Source: Billgrantia campisalis
Lineage (GTDB): Bacteria > Pseudomonadota > Gammaproteobacteria > Pseudomonadales > Halomonadaceae
Length of the DNA: 64,000 bases
Assembly (NCBI RefSeq): GCF_022341425.1
Contig: NZ_JABFUC010000017.1
Location: 1-64,000 of the forward strand
Reading direction: 5' to 3'
Part shown: positions 46,095 to 55,856 of the stretch, piece by piece
How the letters are laid out: each line of letters starts with the position of its first letter
How positions within the stretch are numbered: the stretch's first letter is position 1
Made by a program: the position numbers and the translations under genes
Notes under the pieces: generated by a model
Databases searched by the model: none
The model's input: only the letters and a program-made list of their open reading frames with translations
Told to the model about the DNA's origin: nothing

Positions 46095-47447
46095 ATGACC
46101 AGACGCTACTTCGGCACCGACGGAATTCGCGGCACTGTGGGCGAGTATCCGATTACCGCGGACTTCATGCTCAAGCTGGGCTGGGCCATGGGCCGGGTGC
46201 TGGTGCGGGAGGGCGGCCGTGCTCGGGTGCTGATCGGCAAGGACACCCGCATCTCCGGCTACATGTTCGAGTCGGCGCTGGAGGCCGGGCTCTCTGCTGC
46301 CGGCGTCGACGTGGCGCTGCTGGGTCCCATGCCCACGCCGGCCATCGCCTATCTGACACGCACTTTCCGCGCCGATGCGGGGATCGTCATTTCGGCCTCC
46401 CACAACCCCTTTGCCGACAACGGCATCAAGTTCTTCTCCGCCGCCGGCACCAAGCTGGACGACGGCATCGAGGCGCGCATCGAGGCGATGCTCGACGAGC
46501 CGCTGACCACGGTGGCGGCGGATCGCCTCGGCAAGGCGACGCGCATCGACGATGCCCCGGGGCGCTACATCGAGTTCTGCAAGTCCACCATCCCCAACCG
46601 GGTCAGCCTGCACGGCCTGAAGATGGTGCTGGACTGCGCCCACGGGGCGACCTACCACATCGCGCCGAGCGTGTTTCGCGAGCTGGGCGCCGAGGTGAGC
46701 CTGGTGGGGGCGAGCCCCGACGGCCTCAACATCAATCGCGAGGTGGGGTCCACCCACCCGGCGAGCCTGCGCGCCGCGGTGATCCAGCAGGGCGCCGACC
46801 TGGGCATCGCCTTCGACGGCGACGGCGACCGGGTGTTGATGGTGGATGCCGACGGCCGCGAGATCGACGGCGACGACATCCTCTATCTGATCGCCCGCGA
46901 CCGCCACGCCCGCGGCAAGCTCGACGGCGGGGTGGTCGGCACCTTGATGAGCAACTTCGGGCTGGCCATGGCGCTGGAGGGCATGGGCGTGCCTTTCGAG
47001 CGGGCCAAGGTGGGCGATCGCTACGTGGTCGAGCGGCTGGCGGCCAACGGCTGGCAGCTGGGTGGGGAATCCTCGGGGCATATCGTCTGCGGGGACGTCC
47101 AGACCACCGGCGACGGCATCGTCTCGGCGCTGCAGGTGCTGGCGATCATGGTCAGCGAGGGCAGGTCGCTCAGCCGCCTGCTGGACGGGTTCGAGAAGGT
47201 GCCCCAGGCGCTGGTCAATGTGCGCCTGACGCCGGGCAGCGATGCGAAGCTGCTGATGGAGCATTCGGCGGTCCAGGATGCGGTCGCCGCCGTGGAAGCC
47301 GAGCTGGGCGACCAGGGGCGGGTGCTGCTGCGGCCCTCGGGCACCGAGCCCTTGATCCGGGTGATGGTCGAGGGGCGCGCCCACCTCGACGTCGAGGGGC
47401 TCGCCCAGCGCCTGGCCGGCGAGGTGGAGAGTCTGCTTGCCTCCTGA
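46095..47447 (+). CDS. glmM: Phosphoglucosamine mutase
   Basis: 450 residues. It interconverts glucosamine 6- and 1-phosphate for cell-wall synthesis. The phosphoserine is Ser102 in [17 protein letters not shown], the metal loop is FDGDGDR, the sugar loop is GGESSGH, and the C-terminal phosphate loop is [14 protein letters not shown]. It begins 2 bp after folP. Copy B of the structured repeat follows 45 nt after the stop. Confidence 0.97.
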   Translation: MTRRYFGTDGIRGTVGEYPITADFMLKLGWAMGRVLVREGGRARVLIGKDTRISGYMFESALEAGLSAAGVDVALLGPMPTPAIAYLTRTFRADAGIVISASHNPFADNGIKFFSAAGTKLDDGIEARIEAMLDEPLTTVAADRLGKATRIDDAPGRYIEFCKSTIPNRVSLHGLKMVLDCAHGATYHIAPSVFRELGAEVSLVGASPDGLNINREVGSTHPASLRAAVIQQGADLGIAFDGDGDRVLMVDADGREIDGDDILYLIARDRHARGKLDGGVVGTLMSNFGLAMALEGMGVPFERAKVGDRYVVERLAANGWQLGGESSGHIVCGDVQTTGDGIVSALQVLAIMVSEGRSLSRLLDGFEKVPQALVNVRLTPGSDAKLLMEHSAVQDAVAAVEAELGDQGRVLLRPSGTEPLIRVMVEGRAHLDVEGLAQRLAGEVESLLAS

Positions 47448-47491
47448 TTCCCGCCGAAGGTGAGAGTTGGCCCATAGCGAGGGACGCCGGG

Positions 47492-47576
47492 GACAAGCCG
47501 AAGAGGAGGTCCTACGCCAGGGACGGCGTCGGGAGCGTACAGGGAGGTATTCACAGCGCCTCCTCGCAGGCTTGTC
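47492..47576 (+). repeat. 85-nt structured intergenic repeat, copy B
   Basis: Outer arms GACAAGCCGAAGAGGAGG (47492-47509) and 47559-47576 pair with three mismatches. The inner hairpins are ACGCC-AGGGAC-GGCGT (47514-47529) and GTAC-AGGGAG-GTAT (47537-47550). The second hairpin reads almost exactly as the CsrA SELEX consensus RUACARGGAUGU. It lies in sense, 45 nt after the glmM stop and 105 bp before tpiA. Confidence 0.85.
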
Positions 47577-47681
47577 GACGGCTCAGCCCCGAGCGATGCC
47601 GCTGTCGCCCTCGAGAAGAGCCGGTTGTCTTGACAAGGCCGCTCCTATACCATTTCGCTCCACCTTGAAAGAGGAGTGCCC

Positions 47682-48431
47682 ATGCGTACCCCGCTGATCG
47701 CCGGCAACTGGAAGATGAACGGCTCGAGCGAGCTGGTCGAGGCCTTCGGCCGCGGCTTTTCCGAGGCGTCGCTGTCCGAGGCGCTGGAGGTGGTGGTCTT
47801 TCCGCCGTTTCCCTACCTCGAGGCGGCGCAGCGCTGCTTTAGCGGCACGCCGCTCAAGCTCGGCGCCCAGACCCTGAATCCGCTGCACTCCGGGGCGCGT
47901 ACCGGGGAGGTCAGCGGGCGCATGCTGCGCGAATTCGGCGTCGCCTATGCGCTGGTGGGGCATTCCGAGCGGCGCCAGCTCTATCGCGAGAGCGACGAGG
48001 ACGTCTACGACCGGCTGCTGGCGGCGCTGAGCGTCGACATGGCGCCGGTACTGTGCGTGGGCGAGACGCTCGAGGAGCGCGACGCCGGCCGCACCATGGA
48101 GGTGGTGTTGCGCCAGGTGGGCTATGCGATGGCGCGTCTGGAACCCGAGCAGCGCGCGCGTGTCATCATTGCATATGAGCCGGTCTGGGCCATCGGGACC
48201 GGCCGCACGGCGACCCCGCAGCAGGCCCAGGAGGTCATGGCCGGCATCCGCGAGTACCAGGCCGGCTTCGACCGTGACCTGGCGAGCGGGCTACGGCTGC
48301 TCTACGGCGGCAGCATGAACGCGGACAATGCGGCTGAGCTGCTGGCTCAGCCCGATATCGACGGCGGCCTGGTGGGCGGTGCCTCGCTCAAGGTCGACGA
48401 CTTTCTAGCCATTTGCCAGTCAGCAGGTTGA
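47682..48431 (+). CDS. tpiA: Triosephosphate isomerase
   Basis: 249 residues from ATG 47682, with AGAGGAG 5 bp upstream; an in-frame GTG at 47676 overlaps that site. It interconverts dihydroxyacetone phosphate and glyceraldehyde 3-phosphate. Catalytic residues: Lys11 (AGNWKMNG), His94 (LVGHSERR) and Glu166 (AYEPVWAIGTG). It takes up dihydroxyacetone phosphate from the inositol pathway encoded at 1793-16203. secG follows 4 bp later. Confidence 0.97.
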   Translation: MRTPLIAGNWKMNGSSELVEAFGRGFSEASLSEALEVVVFPPFPYLEAAQRCFSGTPLKLGAQTLNPLHSGARTGEVSGRMLREFGVAYALVGHSERRQLYRESDEDVYDRLLAALSVDMAPVLCVGETLEERDAGRTMEVVLRQVGYAMARLEPEQRARVIIAYEPVWAIGTGRTATPQQAQEVMAGIREYQAGFDRDLASGLRLLYGGSMNADNAAELLAQPDIDGGLVGGASLKVDDFLAICQSAG

Positions 48432-48435
48432 AACC

Positions 48436-48798
48436 ATGCACGTTGCCATTCTCTTGATCCATGTGGTGCTCGCCATCGCACTGGTCGTCCTTATCCTGCT
48501 GCAGCAGGGCAAGGGCGCCGAAGCCGGCGCCGCCTTCGGTGGCGGTGCCTCCCAGACCGTGTTCGGCTCCCGCGGTACCGGCGGTTTTCTGTCGCGGACC
48601 ACGGCGGTGCTGGCGGCGGCCTTCTTCGCCACCTCCCTGACGCTCGCGTACTTCGCGACCCAGGCGGGTCAGGCGGCCCCGGAGGCCGGTATTCCCGATG
48701 CACGCCTGATCGAGCAGCAGCGCGGCGTGCCGACGCTTGACGACGACGCCCGGGATGTGGATAATACCGCGCCAGTGCTGGAGGAAAACGGCGGCTAA
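48436..48798 (+). CDS. secG: Protein translocase subunit SecG
   Basis: 120 residues. Two membrane helices (about 3-20 and 52-72) flank the cytoplasmic loop QQGKGAEAGAAFGGGASQTV and FGSRGTGGFLSRTT, the family signature. It assists SecYE in export through the inner membrane. The C-terminal ~45 residues are hydrophilic and variable. It precedes tRNA-Leu, as in E. coli. Confidence 0.96.
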   Translation: MHVAILLIHVVLAIALVVLILLQQGKGAEAGAAFGGGASQTVFGSRGTGGFLSRTTAVLAAAFFATSLTLAYFATQAGQAAPEAGIPDARLIEQQRGVPTLDDDARDVDNTAPVLEENGG

Positions 48799-48831
48799 GG
48801 TCGCGCCTTCATGCATGGCAAAGCAGTAAAT

Positions 48832-48918
48832 GCCGAAGTGGTGGAATTGGTAGACACGCTATCTTGAGGGGGTAGTGACCTTACGGTCGTGCGGGTTCAA
48901 GTCCCGCCTTCGGCACCA
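48832..48918 (+). tRNA. tRNA-Leu(GAG)
   Basis: 87 nt, class II with a long variable arm. Acceptor GCCGAAG pairs with CTTCGGC, then ACCA is encoded. The anticodon loop TTGAGGG gives GAG; the stem CTATC/GGTAG has one U-G pair. The T-arm is GCGGGTTCAAGTCCCGC. It lies 33 bp after secG. Confidence 0.95.
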
Positions 48919-49050
48919 TCTGAAAAAGCCGCGGTCGCGAGCAGCAAGCGGGATCGCGGAAGCAGGATTGGCACCAGGAAGAGTTGGACGGGCCGGTGCA
49001 ACGGCTTGACGCGAAGGCGTCACATGTCTATACTCGCCGACTTGGAATGT

Positions 49051-49127
<77 letters not shown>

Positions 49128-49195
49128 TCTTCCGATCCGCTGCCTTGTGAGGCAGTCGAGATTGTCGAAGTGGTACTACAGGTTTCTTGTGAAAG

Positions 49196-49220
49196 GCCCC
49201 TTCCTGCGAAGGGGCTTTTT
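49196..49220 (+). terminator. Terminator between tRNA-fMet and rimP
   Basis: GCCCCTTC-CTGC-GAAGGGGC is followed by five Ts. Transcripts from the tRNA promoter probably end here, with read-through feeding the nusA operon; E. coli metY-nusA has a similar arrangement. Confidence 0.85.
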
Positions 49221-49341
49221 GTTAGCAGCATACTGCCGGTCGAGATCGGCAGCGCTTATCCGGGCAACGCCAATCAGCCACCTGACTTCCCTGTTCACTC
49301 CCGGCCAGGTGCCTGATGCAACGGCTGTAGGAGCTTTCTCT

Positions 49342-49803
49342 GTGGCACTCAAGGATGCTGCGCTCTACGCGCTGATCGAACCGGTGGTTACCGCCATGGG
49401 GTTCGAGCTCTGGGGGATCGAGTATCACTCCCAGGGCAAGCACTCTCAATTGGTCATCTACATTGATCATGCCGACGGCGTGAGCGTGGATCACTGTGCC
49501 GACATCAGCCGCCAGGTCAGCGCCGTACTCGACGTCGAAGACCCCATCAGCGGCGAGTATCGCCTCGAGGTGTCGTCGCCTGGTCTGGACCGACCGCTCT
49601 ATACCCTCGACCACTTTGCCCGCTACCGTGGCCATCAGGTGGCACTCAGGCTGCGTACGCCCTTCGATGGGCGGCGCAAGTTCCAGGGGCTGTTGGCCGG
49701 TATCGAGGGAGACGAAGTGCTGTTGCAGCTGGACGGCGAGGAGTATTGCTTTCCCATCGAAAGCATCGATCAGGCACGTGTGGTGCCGGTCTTCGAGGAT
49801 TGA
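49342..49803 (+). CDS. rimP: Ribosome maturation factor RimP
   Basis: 153 residues from GTG 49342, with TAGGAG 8 bp upstream; this start gives the family length. LIEPVVTAMGFELWGIEY, DHCADISRQVSAVLDVEDP and EVSSPGLDRPLYTLDHFARY are conserved RimP segments. It helps assemble the 30S subunit. It is first in the nusA-infB operon. Confidence 0.95.
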   Translation: MALKDAALYALIEPVVTAMGFELWGIEYHSQGKHSQLVIYIDHADGVSVDHCADISRQVSAVLDVEDPISGEYRLEVSSPGLDRPLYTLDHFARYRGHQVALRLRTPFDGRRKFQGLLAGIEGDEVLLQLDGEEYCFPIESIDQARVVPVFED

Positions 49804-49857
49804 GGTCCGAGGAGCAGGCTCGATGCATAAGGACAGGTTTTCTGGCGAGGCAAAGGC

Positions 49858-51348
49858 ATGAGTAAAGAAATACTGACGGTCGTGGATGCGATCTCCAACG
49901 AGAAGGGCGTGCCCCGCGACGTGATCTTCGAGGCCGTCGAGGCGGCGCTGGCCAGCGCCTCCCGCAAGCGCTTCGAGGGCCGCGAGGTCAGCGTGCGGGT
50001 CCATATCGATCGCCAGACCGGCGACTATGAGACCTTTCGCCGCTGGGAAGTGGTCGAAGACGACGAATTCGAGAATCCCGACGCCGAGATCAAGGAGTCC
50101 TTCGCCGAGCGCCGCGACCCGCCTCTCAAGCGGGGAGACGTGGTCGAGGAGCAGATCGACAACGCCGCCTTCGGCCGCATCGCCGCCCAGACCGCCAAGC
50201 AGGTGATCGTGCAGAAGGTGCGCGAGGCCGAGCGGGCCGAGGTGGTGCGCCTCTACGCCGAGCGCGAGGGCGAACTGGTCGCCGGCATCGTCAAGAAGAC
50301 CACCCGCGACGGCCTGATCATCGACCTGGGCGACAACGCCGAGGCCTTCCTGCCCCGCGGCGAGATGATCCCCGGCGAGCGCTACCGCATGAATGACCGG
50401 GTGCGTGCGCTGCTGACGAAGGTCGACCCCGAGGCGCGCGGCGCCCAGCTGATTCTCTCGCGCACCTGCCCCGAGCTGATCATCGAGCTGTTCAAGATCG
50501 AGGTGCCGGAGATCGCCGAGCAGCTCATCGAGATCAAGGGCGCCGCCCGGGATCCGGGCTCGCGGGCCAAGATCGCCGTCAAGACCAACGACCGGCGCAT
50601 CGACCCGGTTGGGGCCTGCGTCGGCATGCGCGGCTCAAGGGTCCAGGCGGTCTCCTCCGAGCTGCAGAACGAGCGCGTCGATATCGTGCTGTGGGACGAC
50701 AACCCCGCCCAGCTGGTGATCAACGCCATGGCGCCGGCGGATGTCGCCTCGATCCTCGTCGACGAGGAGACGCACGCCATGGACGTGGCGGTCGCCGAGG
50801 ACAACCTGGCCCAGGCCATCGGCCGCAGCGGCCAGAACGTGCGCCTGGCCTCGGAGCTCACCGGCTGGCGGCTCAACGTCATGACCGAGAGCGAGGCCGA
50901 GGACAAGCGGGAGCAGGAGATCGACAGCCTGGTCGAGCACTTCATCCAGCACCTCGAGATCGACGATGATCTCGCTCGCCTGCTGGTGGAGGAGGGTTTC
51001 ACCACCCTGGAGGAGCTCGCCTACGTGCCCGTCGAGGAGATGCTCGAGATCGAGGAGCTCGACGAGGAAGAGGTGGAAGAACTTCGTGCGCGCGCCAAGG
51101 ATGAGCTGCTCAACTTGGCCATCGCCTCCGAGGAGGAGCTGGACGGGGCGCAGCCGGCCGATGACCTGCTGGAGATGGAGGGCATGGAGCGCCACCTGGC
51201 GTTTATTCTGGCCAGCCGGGGGATCGTCACCATGGAGGATCTGGCCGAGCAGTCCGTCGATGACCTGATGGATATCGACGGCATGGACGAAGCGCGCGCT
51301 GCAGAACTGATCATGACGGCCCGTGCGCCATGGTTCGAAGGCGAGTAG
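49858..51348 (+). CDS. nusA: Transcription termination/antitermination factor NusA
   Basis: 496 residues. The N-terminal RNA-polymerase-binding domain spans about 1-125. An S1 domain (about 135-200), two KH domains (about 200-345; [18 protein letters not shown]) and two C-terminal acidic helix-hairpin-helix repeats (about 365-495) follow, the double AR repeat as in E. coli. It acts in pausing, termination and antitermination. Confidence 0.97.
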   Translation: MSKEILTVVDAISNEKGVPRDVIFEAVEAALASASRKRFEGREVSVRVHIDRQTGDYETFRRWEVVEDDEFENPDAEIKESFAERRDPPLKRGDVVEEQIDNAAFGRIAAQTAKQVIVQKVREAERAEVVRLYAEREGELVAGIVKKTTRDGLIIDLGDNAEAFLPRGEMIPGERYRMNDRVRALLTKVDPEARGAQLILSRTCPELIIELFKIEVPEIAEQLIEIKGAARDPGSRAKIAVKTNDRRIDPVGACVGMRGSRVQAVSSELQNERVDIVLWDDNPAQLVINAMAPADVASILVDEETHAMDVAVAEDNLAQAIGRSGQNVRLASELTGWRLNVMTESEAEDKREQEIDSLVEHFIQHLEIDDDLARLLVEEGFTTLEELAYVPVEEMLEIEELDEEEVEELRARAKDELLNLAIASEEELDGAQPADDLLEMEGMERHLAFILASRGIVTMEDLAEQSVDDLMDIDGMDEARAAELIMTARAPWFEGE

Positions 51349-51438
51349 CGAGAAGGCGAATAGCCACCGGACGGTGAGCGCGGAAGCCAGCGTTCGGGTT
51401 ACGAACAGACAACGGGTCACGGGCTGAGGAGGGTCAAG

Positions 51439-53943
51439 ATGTCAGAAATGACCGTTAAGGATTTTGCCGCAAAGGTGGGCCGCGATGTGCCCCGCCTGCT
51501 GGAACAGATGAAAGAAGCCGGGCTCGAGCACAAGTCCGAGAGCGACGCCGTGTCCGAGGAGGACAAGCGCCAGCTGCTCGACTTTTTGACCAAGAGCCAT
51601 GGCACCAAGGGCGTGGGGGCGAAGAACCGCATCACCCTGACCCGCAAGACGCGCAGTCGGATCAAGACCGGCGAGCGGGGCAAGTCGATCGAGGTGCAGG
51701 TGCGCAAGAAGCGCACCTACGTCAAGCGCACCGAGGAAGAGGCGCCCAAGGAGGAGCCGGCAGAAGAGACCGGTCCGCGTCAGCTGGTCGGTGACATGGC
51801 CGACTCACAGGCCAAGCGCGAGGCGCAGGAGGCCGAGGAGGCCAAGTCGCGTGCCGCCGAACAGGCCGCCCAGGAGGCCGCCGCCAAGCTCGAGGCCGAG
51901 AAGGCCGCCGAGGTGCCGGAGGTGCCGGTGCCTGAGCTGGAGACGAGCGAGCCCGCCCCCGAGCAGCCGCCGGCGCCGCCCAAGGAGGGTCGCAGCGACC
52001 GCCGTACCGCGCCACCCAAGAAGGCAGCGGCCAAGAAGGGCCGCGGCGGCCGCGACGAGGACGATCGCGGCGACCGCGAGGAGCGCCGTCGCGGTGGCAA
52101 GAAGGCCAAGCGCGCCGAGCGTCGCGGCAGCCGTCGCGGCGGCGGCCAGAGCGGTGGCAAGCACGGCTTCCAGAAGCCGACCCAGCCGATCGTGCGCGAA
52201 GTCTCTATCCCCGAGTCGATCAGCGTCGCCGACCTGGCCGACAAGATGTCGATCAAGGCGAACGAGGTCATCAAGACCATGTTCACCATGGGCGCGGCGG
52301 TGACCATCAACCAGACCATCGACCAGGACACCGCGGCCATCGTGGTGGAAGAGATGGGCCACAAGCCCAAGCTGGTCAAGGACGATGCGCTGGAGACCGA
52401 GGTGCTCGAGGGCATCTCCTACGAGGGCGAGGAGATCACCCGCTCGCCGGTGGTCACGGTCATGGGTCACGTCGACCACGGCAAGACCTCGCTGCTCGAC
52501 TATATCCGCAAGGCCAAGGTTGCCACCGGCGAGGCCGGCGGCATCACCCAGCATATCGGCGCCTATCATGTGGAAGACGATCACGGCGGCGTGACCTTCC
52601 TCGATACCCCGGGCCACGCGGCGTTCACCGCCATGCGCGCCCGCGGGGCCAAGGCCACCGACGTGGTCATCCTGGTGGTGGCCGCCGACGACGGCGTGAT
52701 GCCCCAGACCATCGAGGCCATCGAGCACTCCAAGGCCGCCGAAGTGCCGCTGGTGGTGGCGGTCAACAAGATCGACAAGCAGGGGGCGGACCCGGACCGG
52801 GTCAAGAACGAGCTCTCCCAGCACGGCGTGATCTCCGAGGAGTGGGGCGGCGACACCCAGTTCGTCCACGTCTCGGCGCATACCGGTGAGGGCATCGAGG
52901 AGCTGCTGGAAGCGATCCAGCTGGTCTCCGAGGTGCTCGAGCTCACCGCCGTGCCGGAAGCGCCCGGCAAGGGCGTGGTGGTCGAGTCGCGTCTCGACAA
53001 GGGCCGCGGCCCGGTGGCCACGGTGCTGGTCCAGAACGGTACCCTGAAGAAGGGCGACATCGTGCTGGCCGGCCTGCACTACGGCCGGGTACGTGCCTTG
53101 ACCAACGAGCTCGGCCAGCAGGTCGACGAGGCGGGTCCCGCCATGCCGGTGGAGATCCAGGGCCTCGACGGCACGCCCGAGGCGGGTGACGACTTCATGG
53201 TGCTGGCCGACGAGAAGAAGGCCCGCGAGGTCGCCAACTTCCGCCAGGGCAAGTACCGCGAGGTGCGCCTGGCGCGCCAGCAGAAGGCCAAGCTGGAGAA
53301 CATGTTCAGCCAGATGGGCCAGGACGAGGTGGCCAAGGTCAATATCGTCCTCAAGGCCGACGTCCAGGGCTCGCTGGAAGCCATCAAGGGCGCGCTGGAA
53401 GAGCTCTCCACCGACGAGGTGCAGGTGGCCGTGGTCTCCTCCGGGGTGGGCGGTATCACCGGCACCGACGCCAACCTGGCACTGGCCAGTGACGCCATCG
53501 TGGTCGGCTTCAACGTGCGTGCCGATGCCGCTGCCCGCGAGATCATCGAGCGTGAAGGCCTGGATCTGCGCTACTACAGCGTCATCTACCAGCTGATCGA
53601 CGAGGTCAAGCAGGCCATGAGCGGCATGCTGGCGCCGGAGTGGAAGGAAGAGATCGTCGGCGTGGCCGAGGTTCGCGACGTCTTCCGCGCGCCCAAGATC
53701 GGCGCCGTGGCCGGCTGCATGGTGGTCGAGGGGACCGTGCACCGCAACAAGAAGATCCGGGTGCTGCGCGACAACGTGGTCATCTACGAGGGCGAGCTCG
53801 AGTCGCTGCGCCGCTTCAAGGACGATGTCCAGGAAGTGCGCAACGGCATGGAGTGCGGCATCGGGGTGAAGAACTACAACGATGTCCAGGTCGGCGATAA
53901 GATCGAGGTCTTCGACCAGGTCAAGGTCGAGCGGACGCTGTAA
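51439..53943 (+). CDS. infB: Translation initiation factor IF-2
   Basis: 834 residues. The N-terminal IF2N domain ([20 protein letters not shown]) is followed by a long charged Glu/Ala and Arg-rich linker (about 95-245) and a second IF2N. The G domain has [14 protein letters not shown] near residue 343, DTPGHAAF and NKIDKQGAD. The C-terminal fMet-tRNA-binding region ends [11 protein letters not shown]. It brings initiator tRNA, encoded nearby, to the ribosome. Confidence 0.97.
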   Translation: MSEMTVKDFAAKVGRDVPRLLEQMKEAGLEHKSESDAVSEEDKRQLLDFLTKSHGTKGVGAKNRITLTRKTRSRIKTGERGKSIEVQVRKKRTYVKRTEEEAPKEEPAEETGPRQLVGDMADSQAKREAQEAEEAKSRAAEQAAQEAAAKLEAEKAAEVPEVPVPELETSEPAPEQPPAPPKEGRSDRRTAPPKKAAAKKGRGGRDEDDRGDREERRRGGKKAKRAERRGSRRGGGQSGGKHGFQKPTQPIVREVSIPESISVADLADKMSIKANEVIKTMFTMGAAVTINQTIDQDTAAIVVEEMGHKPKLVKDDALETEVLEGISYEGEEITRSPVVTVMGHVDHGKTSLLDYIRKAKVATGEAGGITQHIGAYHVEDDHGGVTFLDTPGHAAFTAMRARGAKATDVVILVVAADDGVMPQTIEAIEHSKAAEVPLVVAVNKIDKQGADPDRVKNELSQHGVISEEWGGDTQFVHVSAHTGEGIEELLEAIQLVSEVLELTAVPEAPGKGVVVESRLDKGRGPVATVLVQNGTLKKGDIVLAGLHYGRVRALTNELGQQVDEAGPAMPVEIQGLDGTPEAGDDFMVLADEKKAREVANFRQGKYREVRLARQQKAKLENMFSQMGQDEVAKVNIVLKADVQGSLEAIKGALEELSTDEVQVAVVSSGVGGITGTDANLALASDAIVVGFNVRADAAAREIIEREGLDLRYYSVIYQLIDEVKQAMSGMLAPEWKEEIVGVAEVRDVFRAPKIGAVAGCMVVEGTVHRNKKIRVLRDNVVIYEGELESLRRFKDDVQEVRNGMECGIGVKNYNDVQVGDKIEVFDQVKVERTL

Positions 53944-53961
53944 TCGCAGCGGGAGTTGAGC

Positions 53962-54402
53962 ATGCGCGAGTTCAAGCGTACCGACCGGGTCGGCGATCAG
54001 CTGCAGAAGGAACTGGCGGTGTTGATCCAGCGCGAGGTCAAGGACCCGCGCCTGGGCATGGTCACCGTCAGCGGGGTCACGGTGAGTCGCGACCTCGGCT
54101 ATGCCGATGTCTACGTGACCCTGCTGGGCGAGGACAGCCCCGAGCGGGTCAAGGAGAACCTCAAGGTGCTGCGCCAGGCGGCCGGCTTCCTGCGTGGCCA
54201 GATCGCCAAGCGCATCAAGCTGCGCCATGTGCCGGAGCTGCGCTTTCATTTCGACGAGAGCGTGGTGCGTGGTCATCGGCTGTCGTCGCTGATCGACGAG
54301 GCGGTCGCCAGCGACCGCTCGCGCCAGGGCGATGCCCCGGACGAGGGCGGGGCCGATGGTGACAGCGGACAGGATGCCGGCGGCAGCGGCGAGCGCGACT
54401 GA
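53962..54402 (+). CDS. rbfA: Ribosome-binding factor A
   Basis: 146 residues from ATG 53962, with GGGAG 6 bp upstream; the in-frame TTG at 53956 overlaps that site. KH-like fold: RTDRVGDQLQKELAVLIQRE, VKDPRLGMVTVSGVTVSRDL and LRHVPELRFHFDESV. It is a 30S maturation and cold-adaptation factor. The last ~30 residues are acidic and low-complexity. The stop overlaps the truB start by one base. Confidence 0.95.
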   Translation: MREFKRTDRVGDQLQKELAVLIQREVKDPRLGMVTVSGVTVSRDLGYADVYVTLLGEDSPERVKENLKVLRQAAGFLRGQIAKRIKLRHVPELRFHFDESVVRGHRLSSLIDEAVASDRSRQGDAPDEGGADGDSGQDAGGSGERD

Positions 54403-55319
54403 TGGCGAGGCGCCGCCGCGGCCTGCCGGTCAACGGGGTGCTGCTGCTGGACAAGCCCAAGGGGGTGTCCAGCAATCACGCTCTGCAGCGCGCCCGCCGT
54501 CTGTTCCAGGCGCAGAAGGCGGGGCATACCGGCACCCTGGACCCCATGGCCACCGGCCTGCTGCCGGTCTGCTTCGGCGAGGCGACCAAGTTCTCCGCCC
54601 ATCTGCTGGAGGCCGACAAGGTCTACCGCACCCGGGTCGAACTCGGCATCATCACCGACAGTGGGGACGCCGAGGGCGAGGTGCTCGAGCGCCGCGAGGT
54701 GCCGACGCTCGGTGAGGCCGACATCGAGGGCGCGCTGGCGCGCTTTCGCGGCGAGATCGAGCAGGTGCCGCCGATGGTCTCGGCGCTCAAGCATCAGGGC
54801 CGCAAGCTCTACGAGCTGGCTCGCGAGGGCAAGACGGTGGAGCGTGCAGCGCGGCGCGTGACGGTGTATGATGCGCGCCTTCTCGCCTTTGCCGGCGACG
54901 CCTTCGAGCTGGAGGTGGCGGTCAGCAAGGGCACCTATGTGCGCACCCTGGCCGAGGACATCGGCCTGGCCCTGGGCACCGGCGCGCATATCAGCGCGCT
55001 GCGCCGGCTGAAGACCGGGCCCTTCACCGGCGAGGGTATGTGGACCCTCGAGGCCCTGGAGGCGCTGCCCGGCCAGGCCGAGCGCGAGGCGACGCTGCTG
55101 CCGGTGGACGTGCTGGTGGCCCACCTGCCGCGGCTCGAGGTGGACGCGGCGGGCGCACGCTGCTTGACTCATGGCCAGCCGGTGCGGATGGCGGCCGGCG
55201 AGCTCGCCGCCGGCGAGACGACGAGACTCTACTGTGACGGGACCTTTCTGGGGCTCGGCACGGTGATGGGGCCACAGGAGGTGGCGCCCAAGCGGCTGCT
55301 GAGTAGCGCGGCCGCGTGA
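54402..55319 (+). CDS. truB: tRNA pseudouridine(55) synthase
   Basis: 305 residues. The catalytic aspartate lies in [20 protein letters not shown] (about residues 42-61). YEVRVSKG-like [17 protein letters not shown] and the C-terminal PUA region are present. It makes pseudouridine 55 in the T-loop of tRNAs. Its start is coupled to the rbfA stop. Confidence 0.96.
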   Translation: MARRRRGLPVNGVLLLDKPKGVSSNHALQRARRLFQAQKAGHTGTLDPMATGLLPVCFGEATKFSAHLLEADKVYRTRVELGIITDSGDAEGEVLERREVPTLGEADIEGALARFRGEIEQVPPMVSALKHQGRKLYELAREGKTVERAARRVTVYDARLLAFAGDAFELEVAVSKGTYVRTLAEDIGLALGTGAHISALRRLKTGPFTGEGMWTLEALEALPGQAEREATLLPVDVLVAHLPRLEVDAAGARCLTHGQPVRMAAGELAAGETTRLYCDGTFLGLGTVMGPQEVAPKRLLSSAAA

Positions 55320-55419
55320 GAAGGCAACAGCGCCTTCGACAGGGAGAAACGACCGAGACTGCAAATATGCGTGGTCTCACCCATTCATTACTCAGGCATA
55401 TTGCTTACTGGAGAGACAG

Positions 55420-55689
55420 ATGGCACTGACCGCTGAAAAGAAGGCCGAGATCGTCAATGAATTCGGCCGTGGCGACAACGACACCGGTTCCCCCGAGGTT
55501 CAGGTGGCCCTGCTGAGCGCCAACATCGATGGCCTGCAGGACCACTTCAAGAGCAACAAGCAGGATCACCACTCGCGTCGTGGCCTGATCCGCATGGTTA
55601 ACCAGCGCCGCAAGCTGCTGGACTACCTGAAGCGCAAGGACTTCGAGCGCTATCAGGCGCTCATCCAGCGTCTGGGCCTGCGTCGCTAA
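55420..55689 (+). CDS. rpsO: 30S ribosomal protein S15
   Basis: 89 residues, the exact family length. It begins [20 protein letters not shown] and contains [40 protein letters not shown] and [13 protein letters not shown]. It binds 16S rRNA helix 22. A terminator separates it from pnp, as in E. coli. Confidence 0.98.
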   Translation: MALTAEKKAEIVNEFGRGDNDTGSPEVQVALLSANIDGLQDHFKSNKQDHHSRRGLIRMVNQRRKLLDYLKRKDFERYQALIQRLGLRR

Positions 55690-55710
55690 GCGATGCACCC
55701 CAAGCGGTAG

Positions 55711-55742
55711 AAAACGGGCAGCCTTCGGGCTGCCCGTTTTTG
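55711..55742 (+). terminator. Terminator after rpsO
   Basis: ACGGGCAGCC-TTCG-GGCTGCCCGT is flanked by As and Ts (stem 55714-55723 with 55728-55737, Ts to 55741). The stable UUCG tetraloop and U-tract make it a classic terminator. Confidence 0.92.
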
Positions 55743-55856
55743 TATTGGGAGGCCGGAAATGTCGCTATCCGGTGGCCGCGGGGCGCGTCAACCCCTAAAA
55801 TGGTCGCCGAGTCGAAACGACCCAAACACAGAAAAGTACAGTTGAAGGAAGTCGCC

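Noticed and set aside
47630..47651. TTGACA plus TATACC as a tpiA promoter
   Set aside because: The spacer is only 10 bp, too short for sigma-70; a promoter probably exists here but I cannot place it.
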